Origin: Oopsacas minuta
Taxonomy: Eukaryota; Porifera; Hexactinellida; Lyssacinosida; Leucopsacidae
Direction of reading: 5' to 3'
NCBI GenBank assembly: GCA_024704765.1
Contig: JAKMXF010000308.1
Location: 124,001-188,000 of the forward strand
DNA: 64,000 nucleotides
Under the pieces are notes generated by a model. The model made no database searches. It saw only the letters and a list, made by a program, of their open reading frames with translations, and was not told the origin of the DNA. Every line of letters starts with the position of its first letter. Position 1 is the stretch's first letter. Below are positions 56,676 through 64,000 of this stretch, one piece after another. A program made the position numbers and the translations under genes.

Positions 56676-57605
56676 GGCGTCCTAATTCACGGAACGAGAC
56701 GGACAAGTTTTCTTAAAGAAATTTGTCGTTCGGATCATATTTGACCTTGTAAATCACAGAATATTCCTTCATAACGGTTGTCAAACAATTGTTTTGACTT
56801 TTCACGTTTGTGGTACAGTGCAGCCTCTATAAATGGGGTCCCTATAGATGGCGAAACTCTTAAGCGGGCAATTTTGGTCCACCTCCATTCATTTCCATAG
56901 AGAAGAAACTCTATAAGCGGGGAGTGGGGAATTCTACGCGATAAATTTTCTTGGATAATCAATTTTTGTGCTAAATTTGGAATAAAAAAAGTATTTATCG
57001 CTATGATGAGTTGAAATTTTTGGGTTTCTCAGAAGAAAATTTCTTACAAATTAGTATATTCAATCAACAACCTTAGGATACATTATTTATCAAATATCGT
57101 TGAAATAACAGTCGTTGGAGGAAGTGGCTAAAAATATTCTAAGGCTAAAGGACATTTACAATTGAAATTATAAATGGGGAGTGGAATGGGAGTTAGCAAG
57201 AAATTCGCCGGCCCGACCTCCCCCACTTATAGAGGTTCTACTGTAATCATAATCAATATTGGAGCGAAATCGATAAAATATCTAAAAATACCCATGAACA
57301 ACTTTTCATCATTCTGATCGCAAATATTTTATGAACCACCTTTCGACTAGATAACTACCTCCCTCTAGCCAAGAAAAGGAGATCGAAATTAGAGAGGGAA
57401 AGTTTCTAGGCAGAATTTTACCAATATTGTATAAATTGATGCAAATATGACAAATTGATTACAATCGACGTGAATGTCATAACAAATGCTTGACAAATGC
57501 TGTTTCTACACAATTCTGAGATTTTCAGGGTCAAATATGTGTCAAGCGACAAACTTGAAATTTCTACAAGAAAAACTAGTCCTTTCCGTGAATTACGGAC
57601 TAGTT
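56676..57605. mobile_element. Dispersed element with inverted ends, copy 2
   Basis: The left end cgtcctaattcacggaa and the right end ttccgtgaattacgga are inverted. The match continues inward through gaaatttgtcg and catatttgacc on the left and their complements on the right, about 60 bp. The element is about 930 bp, of which 428 is a nested MITE. A truncated copy is at 2430-2705. It has no coding capacity. Confidence 0.78.
56816..57243. mobile_element. 428-bp pogo-like MITE nested in the dispersed element
   Basis: Starts cagtgcagcctctataaatg and ends cttatagaggttctactg, inverted and flanked by TA on both sides. The CAGTAGAACCTCTATAA type of end is typical of pogo/Tigger-like elements. The homologous copy near 2470 shows the empty site ggTAat. 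Confidence 0.88.
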
Positions 57606-57702
57606 ATAAAAATCGATCGAAAACATCAAGTTTATTGTATAAGCAGTATTAAACACGTTATTTGATATATTTATGTTTATAAAATTTGTTAGTAGTGGTA
57701 AC

Positions 57703-58650
57703 CAGAGGTGCAAATGGGTCATACAAAGTGACCCATGACCCACATGACCCATCGAAGACGTAACCTATGACTCATACGACCCATGGGTCATGACCCATTG
57801 ATTATCTAGTGACCTATCTTGACCCATTAACTTTTGAAACACAACATAGTTTAATACTAAGAGATTCATGTTCCTTGGATTAGAATAACTAGAATTCATA
57901 GGCGCAGCCAGGGTTTGGATTGGGGGTCCTGAACGAGCGAAGGAGTCAATAAAGTGGTCTGGGGGCATCGCCACAGCGATTAAAAAAAATTACATTTAGC
58001 AAAAGACTGATTTGCGGTATGGGAAACTCTATTGCCGTAATCTCTACCAATTAACAAACAAAACACACTAAGTACCATTTCCATAATCCTACTAGGCTAT
58101 TGATTGGCCTATTTATGTTTATTCAACAGTATAATTCAATTTATAAAATGAAATTGATGTGGCGTGAAGATGTTGTGGCAAATCGTTGTGCAAAAGATGG
58201 GATAGCATAATAAACATGATACTTAACAGAAGGTAATCAAATACTATTAAGTAGAACCTATGTAGTATGTTTTTGAGGTACTTTTGAAACAAGAGTAGTC
58301 CTCTGTCTTATTGCTAATGAAAAAATAATCAGTCTGACAGATTGGGGGGTCCTAGGACCCCCCTCCCTACGCCACTGCTAGAAGTGTGTTGAAAATCAAT
58401 TGCAATTCAATTTTTAGCATTATTACATTCTTGACAATAATATTACCGTGACATAACATAATTGTTGATAATACTAGTACCTTTTAAACATTTATGTGTA
58501 TCAAATCGCATATAACTTCGCTGTATTTTTCCAAATACACAAAATGCATATAAGTACTGGTGGGTCATGACGCATCAAGCATGACCCATGACCCATCGAC
58601 CCATCTGGAAAAAGTAACCCATCTGACCCATTGACCCATTTGCAGCTCTG
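57703..58650. mobile_element. hAT-type element with GACCCAT subterminal repeats
   Basis: Ends cagaggtgcaaatgggtc and gacccatttgcagctctg are inverted with one mismatch. Flanks gtggtaac and ttggtaac agree at 7 of 8 bases. Both ends hold many copies of gacccat/atgggtc (57719-57830 and 58558-58640). No transposase remains. A second hAT-type element is nested inside. Confidence 0.88.
57897..58377. mobile_element. 481-bp hAT-type element nested in the previous one
   Basis: Starts cataggcgcagccaggg and ends ccctccctacgccactg, imperfect inverted repeats. Flanks ctagaatt and ctagaagt agree at 7 of 8 bases. The left end matches the 80-bp MITE at 37534. It contains gaacgagcgaagg near its left end. Confidence 0.82.
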
Positions 58651-59689
58651 TTGGTAACCCATGAGTTTAAAATTATTTTCAAACAAGGGGGAATTTAGGA
58701 AAATTTCTAGTTTCCTATATGAAATTCCACCCTAATCTATTGAAGCATATCAAAATAAGTTGTGAAACGATGTATTTACTCACAAACTGACAATTCCAAT
58801 CAATACCTAGCAGTGTTGCAGCGGTCCGGGAATTTCATGGACCGGACCAGATCGTCATTGTTATTTCTGGACGGTCCGTACCAGTCTAGACCGATAGCAT
58901 AAACCTGATCAATTCGTGTTCAGACACCCTAAGGTTTTTGGCAAGTTTTGGCGGAACATTAGCCTCAACACATGTCCGAAAAAGCGTGACATTTGTATAT
59001 TGGCTCAGCATTAAATGGTTGGCTATCTATATAGTATATATTTCAGCCATCTATGTGGTCCGGTTAACTACCATTTGCAGTATTTCAAAATTAAGCTAGG
59101 ATTATGCTTCAACTGCTAGTCAGGGGTAATCGACAATGTAGATTTTAAATTTCACATTTTAAATCTATACATATTATCACATAGTGCATATGATTTAAAT
59201 TGATAGGATTTCGTTTAACGTTGTTTGGGTAATTGAGTATGTAGATTTAGATACCAATTTTGACATTTTCTAATCTCTCACTCAGTGATTAATCATATGA
59301 AACTATGATTAATCACTGAGTGTCTTATTTTCACACCTTTTTCACCTATTTTCAAATTGATGTTAGAGATTTTGCTTCAATGTTAGACAGGGCAATTGCA
59401 GGATAATTAATCGGAATCTTATCCATATAATTTGAGGATATAACATGAAGTAACAGTTACGGGCTAATAATATTGACTATCCTGAAATATTTCTCAGATC
59501 CAGGAGCCCAAAATCAGTCAGGGGCTGGTGCATTGATGTATTTACGCGGGGGTTAGGGGTGTTACCCCCCTGAATGAACGAAAACAAATAACCCTGAGCT
59601 GCACTACCATCTGTTGGCTGGATATTTATTTATGAGATAGGACTCTTGTTACATTATGCTTGTACAATAGATATTTAAGAGATTTTGAA
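58651..59689. other. Gap with hairpin and repeat fragments
   Basis: No gene. A GGTCCGG-rich patch (58813-58895) recalls 2700-2722. An 18-bp-arm hairpin is at 59279-59322. Short phrases such as tgcttcaa.tg.tag.cagggg (about 59106 and 59371) recur, so this may be an old repeat. Confidence 0.45.
59279..59322. repeat. Perfect 18-bp inverted repeat with 8-base loop
   Basis: cactcagtgattaatcat (59279-59296) and atgattaatcactgagtg (59305-59322) are exact reverse complements around atgaaact. Confidence 0.92.
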
Positions 59690-59701
59690 TTGATGTATTA
59701 G

Positions 59702-60919
59702 TTAACAGTAAATGTGTAATGCAAACTTAGTAAAACTAGAACTACAAATGATTTTGTTATCAATGGTAACTATAATGCTAATAGGTTTGATTCTCTTGTC
59801 CACTTCCTGAGTATCTCCAAATGTGTATGGCAGAGCTCCTTCTGGTGAGAACACTTTAATGTTACAAGCAGAATTGTCGCCCATGATGATGTTCTGTTTC
59901 TTATCGAAAAAGAATGAATAACATCGTATAATTTTTCATTACCCTGCTGACTACATGAAATAAATGAATGAAGCTTTTCACCAGTAAAATTGAATACATG
60001 AAGGCACGGATTATCATCACGGCTCAGAACGTAAACCTTATTGTCCAGTAATTTGACGTCACATGGTTCCGTCATGGTACTGTGTGTGATGTAATGTTTA
60101 TGTTTAGATTAGCTGTCATAACAACAACTCTGTTGTTATTACTATCAGTGACAAATACCTCCTTATAAGGAGTTATGGTGAGGCTATAAGGATGATTGAA
60201 CTCTCCTATACCAGATCCTTCCTTTCCTAATTTAGTTATTAATTTGAATTTTGATATTTTAAACCGGAATATGGAATGAAACCCTATATCACTGACATAA
60301 ATATCCTCACCACTTATTGCTATTCCTGATGGTGCACTAACATGTCCCTCAAGAATGTATCAAAATGTTCTCCTGCGATAGGGAATATATGGATACTACC
60401 TGAAATGAATGCAGCTGCTATGTATATATGCTGAGATGTCTCATCATAAGCTATACGTCTAACATAGCCTAACTTCCCTACTGATATTGAAGGCTGTAGG
60501 AGTGCTGAGTAATTCGGCGTGGGGATGATGTCTCTCTCTACCAGTTTTCCCAAACCGGAGATAGCTTCCTCCAGCTCTTGAGTGTTGCACTCATACAGCA
60601 CCTCTGTTTCTTTAACTGCAGCCTCTAGTTGCCCCATTTTTGTCTCGATCTCTTTGATTAAGTTTTGCCTCATGGATTAGAGCATGTTCTGCTTCATATC
60701 TGTCTGGAGATTAGCTTTTGAGTTGGACAGCTCTTCTAGAGTAGTAATGCTGTTGGTCTTTGCAGTTCGTCTGTCCTCCTGTCTCTGTCTGAACTCAGTG
60801 ATGAGTTGTACTCGTCTATTGGTGAGACAGAGTACCAGACGGTCGAATGTCTGGTTAATACGAGCCTCTGTCGGGTCCATGACTAGAGGAACTTCTATTT
60901 CTGGATACCTTTCAGCCAT
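59702..60919 (-). pseudogene. Coiled-coil/NHL protein pseudogene
   Basis: The N-terminal 80 residues (MAERYPEIEVPL..., coiled coil) end at an in-frame TAA between NML and SMRQN, after which the same frame continues. Three single-base losses then shift the frame, near 60347, 60065 and 59920. Reading across them, NHL blades are clear: APSGIAISGEDIYVSDIG, FNHPYSLTITPYKEVFVTD, EPCDVKLLDNKVYVLSRD and IIMGDNSACNIKVF. The parent was a TRIM-like NHL protein related to those at 19 and 33 kb; no RING is found at the start. All three indels have the same sign and two fall in or beside homopolymers, so sequencing error should be considered; the stop codon would remain. Confidence 0.82.
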
Positions 60920-61330
60920 TTGTTCGATTCATTTTGTGATTTGTGTAGAATTGGTTGAGTAGGTAATTGCATTACTTATAGAAGAGTTAGGAGCTGTATA
61001 GCTGGTACAGTCACGTGTGTAATAGAATACAAATTAACTGCATTCGTGTCTGTAAGCAAATTTTATGAAAGTTCTCTCACAAGATTGAAAATTATTACCT
61101 GTATTTTGTAATAGTTCATTAGTTCATACAGATTATTTCAATATTTTGACCTCATGCTTACAAACTATTGAATTATTTATTCCTACATACATCTAGAAAG
61201 AACAATTTAGCCAGCCCTTACGGATATTGCTTCTAGAATAGAGTGACATATTCTAAAGCAAACCCAATTTATGAGGAGAACAAGTCTCCTTGCTTGTTGT
61301 GCGGAAAGGCTTGTTAACACTTCGCGTCCG
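60920..61330. other. Gap between NHL pseudogene and palindrome
   Basis: No gene. Contains a small palindrome ggagaacaagtctcc (61273-61287) and gtgcgga near 61299, which can pair with tccgcac at the edge of the large palindrome. Confidence 0.45.
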
Positions 61331-61395
61331 CACAAACAGACCAACAATTTAGTAGGAGGCACAGTGCATCCTACTAAATTGTTGGTCTGTTTGTG
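61331..61395. repeat. 65-bp near-perfect palindrome
   Basis: The 27-base arms 61331-61357 and 61369-61395 are exact reverse complements. Of the 11 central bases, four more pairs form after one mismatch, leaving a single central base at 61363. It could extrude a cruciform or encode a hairpin RNA. It lies 45 bases from a mariner end. Confidence 0.95.
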
Positions 61396-61441
61396 CTGTT
61401 TGGGCATCACAGTAAGCATTTAGGTGGAAATAGGCTTGATA

Positions 61442-62110
61442 CGAGGGAACTCGGAAAGTTTTTAGCCACATAAAAAGTATACAAGATATTGAATTAATAT
61501 TATATCTTCTCAAAGTATTCCCATCTAGCTTGTATACACTTTTTCATCCTTTCACACCACTTTTCTATCATGTTACACCACTGAAATTTGGTTAGGGTTT
61601 CAAGGTGTTCTTTATAGATGTCGGCAGCTTCACTAGGAGATGAAAAACGGGAACCACGCATAAGATCTTTGACCTTTGCGAATACAAAGAAGTACAAAGA
61701 ACTAGCCTTGCACCCTGTAGGGTGCAAAGCCAGGAGAATATGGCGGATGGCCAAGCATTTGAATGGGTTTGTCGGCAAGGAAGTCTCTGGTTGCACCTGC
61801 TGTGTGAGAGCTTGAATTATCGTGATGCAAAATAACCCTCTAAGTCCTGACTTCGGACGCTGTTCACAGAGGTTTTCAAAGACTTCTGGAAGGCAAACTG
61901 TACAATACCATTTAGCAGTTACTGTTCTTTGTTCTGTCAACATTACTGTTGCTACATGACCTCTTTTACCAACAAAAGTGATAACCATGTGTTTCCCAGT
62001 TGCACGCGCACGCACCACCTTTGTTGGGGCATCCTCGCCAGGAAACACCCAAACCTGAGATTGTGTCTTTTTCTCAGGCTCATAAGAAATTTTCCAACCC
62101 CTCCAATTTT
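61442..62110 (-). mobile_element. 5'-truncated mariner remnant
   Basis: The 3' terminal repeat cgagggaactcggaaagttt begins after TA at 61440-61441, as in mariner elements. The element then covers the C-terminal half of a transposase and stops near 62110 without a second terminal repeat. Confidence 0.8.
61500..62048 (-). pseudogene. Mariner transposase fragment, decayed
   Basis: The frame keeps mariner-like WVFPGEDAPTKVVRAR (its first two residues lie just upstream), VKDLMRGSRFSS, FQWCNMIEKWCERMKKCIQ and a terminal EYFEKI. The catalytic DNA..SH and SPDLAPCD regions are replaced by out-of-frame sequence (about residues 75-120). The N-terminal DNA-binding part is missing. Inactive. The upstream frame continues through EPEKKTQSQ, so the frame's first ATG is not a true start. 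Confidence 0.85.
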
Positions 62111-62188
62111 CACCCCAAAATTCCTGGACACTATGTTATTTTCCAAGTTATGTATAAAACTATAAATGGAGGTTTAATTTTGTAAAGA

Positions 62189-62430
62189 TATAACGTGAAA
62201 CCTCATTTAACATTGTTGCAGCTCGTATTTATAGCTAATTCTAAGAATTTTAATTTCTTTTTGTTCAAAATAATAATATCGAGAATCCTGTACATTTGTA
62301 TAAAATCTTGGAGGCAGAGGGATGTTGGCGAAAATCCTGCATAATGGTCACCCTAAAATAGCGTGAAATTTCATTTAACATGGTTGCCTCTCGTGTTGAT
62401 AGCCAGTTTAATAAGTTCCTGTATATTTTT
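62189..62430 (+). repeat. Two related segments 170 bp apart
   Basis: Both segments read gtgaaa..tcatttaacat.gttgc..ctcgt.tt.atagc.a.tt.taag. They lie in the same orientation about 170 bases apart, downstream of the mariner remnant. Confidence 0.7.
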
Positions 62431-63680
62431 CGGAAAGTGAAAGGCATAGCTATGTGAAAGCGAGAGCTTAAATTATCTGCATGCAGGCTCTAAAATGAGT
62501 TATGATGTGTAGCGCTCGTACTTTGGGTAAATTCGATTGTTAAGGCTTTCATTGCTAATCACATAATGTTAATGCGTACATGAGGAATTTAGTGTATGCT
62601 AGATCCAAGGGCTGATGTTATAAAGAAAGTGGTTTCCAATGTTTCAGTGATGCCAATCATATTCCCAAATTTCGTTGCCCAGTTGAATGATGATGCCTTT
62701 GCGACTCAACATTTCACAACTTCATAATCGTCATTGAAAAGCACTAATAGTTGATGGAGCTTTAAAATATTTGTAAATTCACCGGGAAATATCTCACAAT
62801 TATTTCTGACGTTATTTATACGTTCCAAAAACTTGGGATACACTTGTGTTAAAGGGTGTGGTCCTTTCTTCCTCATTACTCCCCTGTTTTTATCTGAGTA
62901 TTAACTGAGAGTGCTCCACAGTGACTTCACCATAGGCTTTAGAGCAATTTTTCATCATCCCATAAGCTTTCGAAAGTTACCATTAAATTTAGCATAGTCT
63001 GAAACCTGGGAATCATAATTTTCTTGAGAAAATTCCTATTACTTTGTAATCAAGTGTCATGCTTAGTCGATGGCTATAATTGGATTCATTATTCACCTCT
63101 ATTTTATAATTATACATAAGCATAAAATTCTCGCTATCAAATAATAATCATGAGAATGACAGCTCCAAGTTTTAACCTATTATTAGTTCAGAAAATAATC
63201 TTCTCAATTATGATAAGACTAAGCATTTTACTTTGTATATTTTCTCCATGGTTTAGTTAATTTTGACGTCACATAATGTGTCCGGACACATAATACCTTG
63301 GTCTAATTACCCCTCAAGCTCACTGTGGCCAGTCGTGGCCAGGTAATTTCTGGTTTTAGGGTGATTTGTCATAATATTATCTATAACTTAGAACTAAATC
63401 CAACCTCCCCCAAATGAACACCAAGCATTTTAAATAGACCGACCCGTTAATTTTTAAGAATTTCAGAATTTAATAACCTGTGCCCCATCAGTAGAGGCGT
63501 GCTAGCGCCGTCACTGAGCACCTAACTATGATTAAGGAACACAAATTTGAAAATCCATTCAATTCTTCTGGATCGCTGACAGAAATAAATAGTACGGGGA
63601 AATTTTGGAAGCTGATATAGAGCATGCATGAGCTTTGGGGTCTTGGGTACATTTAAAGTGCATAAAATGTATTATGTATC

Positions 63681-63927
63681 TATGGGTTATTGCATATAAC
63701 TAGTTGATTGACAGCAAAATATTTTTGCTATGGCTTCTATTTTTTTGAGTTATGATGACGTAATCACAATTTGCGATACATGTAAACCAGCGTAAATCTA
63801 TTTAGGTTGGAGTTAGGGGTAACTATATATTATTTACTTATGGGTTAATCACTATTTACAGTAGATTGACCAGATTTAGTATTTAATTTGGCTTCTATTT
63901 TTCTTGTTATGATGACGTAAGCAAATT
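63681..63927 (+). repeat. Tandem-type repeat, period about 158 bp
   Basis: Two copies share tatgggtta, agattgac, tggcttctattttt and gttatgatgacgtaa in the same order. The second copy ends near the window edge, so more copies could follow. Confidence 0.75.
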
Positions 63928-64000
63928 TCTATAAGTTAAGTTCCGGAAATATCTGTGTTGTTTGAGTTATTTAGATAAAGTGTTCACACTAAAATCATTT

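Larger units (their letters stand above)
62111..64000. other. Non-coding right flank
   Basis: No gene is recognisable in 1.9 kb. It contains two related segments (62189-62256 and 62359-62430) and a tandem-type pair (63681-63774 and 63839-63927). Otherwise it is AT-rich without defined structure. Confidence 0.5.

Overview
This is a nuclear, AT-rich animal genome window. It carries 18 recognisable or convincing protein-coding host genes, one dead gene copy and a heavy load of small DNA transposons. The gene set is metazoan: HS 6-O-sulfotransferase, sarcoglycan, TRIM-like RING/NHL proteins, an Hv1 proton channel and an SLC9B antiporter, beside general eukaryotic genes (U1-C, HEATR1/UTP10, RANBP1, DCP2, SENP8, CHERP, TMEM65, GATD3/ES1). 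Fourteen of the 18 coding regions are uninterrupted, including the 6.2 kb HEATR1. Most start codons lie 0 to about 20 bases after a 3' splice-acceptor-like YAG. Almost every host gene from 19 to 61 kb is on the minus strand, some only 146-157 bases apart. I infer spliced-leader trans-splicing and some operon-like gene clusters. As far as I know, among sponges trans-splicing is reported only in glass sponges (Hexactinellida), so a hexactinellid is my best guess for the source. This is inference, not proof.

Layout. 0.4-0.9 kb: SNRPC (-). 0.9-6.8 kb: repeat-rich gap. 6.8-8.8 kb: SLC9B antiporter (+). 8.8-11.5 kb: gap with miniature inverted-repeat elements (MITEs). 11.5-13.2 kb: HS6ST, 3 exons (+). 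13.6-14.5 kb: GATD3/ES1, 3 exons (-). 15.0-18.2 kb: a 1021-residue REDIC1-like meiosis protein, 2 exons (+). 19.1-22.3 kb: RING-NHL protein, 4 exons (-), with a hexanucleotide satellite of about 380 bp in one intron. 23.7-32.7 kb: tight minus-strand cluster, in transcription order sarcoglycan, HEATR1, TMEM65, RANBP1. 33.3-39.2 kb: NHL protein, RING plus 3CxxC-like protein, and a protein with a PP1-docking motif (all -). 39.3-42.4 kb: an intact hAT transposon (+). 42.9-44.4 kb: coiled-coil protein (-). 44.8-47.1 kb: mariner-type element interrupted by a hAT element that is itself interrupted by a MITE. 47.4-53.3 kb: CHERP, SENP8, DCP2 (-). 55.6-56.6 kb: Hv1 proton channel (-). 56.7-58.7 kb: nested transposon graveyard. 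59.7-60.9 kb: NHL pseudogene (-). 61.3-62.1 kb: near-perfect palindrome and truncated mariner. 62.2-64 kb: no gene seen, two tandem-type repeats.

Functionally the host genes are mostly housekeeping RNA and protein metabolism: splicing (U1-C, CHERP), ribosome biogenesis (HEATR1), decapping (DCP2), nuclear transport (RANBP1), deneddylation (SENP8) and mitochondria (TMEM65, GATD3). The others are membrane or surface genes (SLC9B, Hv1, sarcoglycan, HS6ST). The main candidates for unusual biology are the trans-splicing/operon organisation, the RING plus 3CxxC protein, the REDIC1-like protein, the Cys-rich loop in Hv1 and the dated transposon nests.
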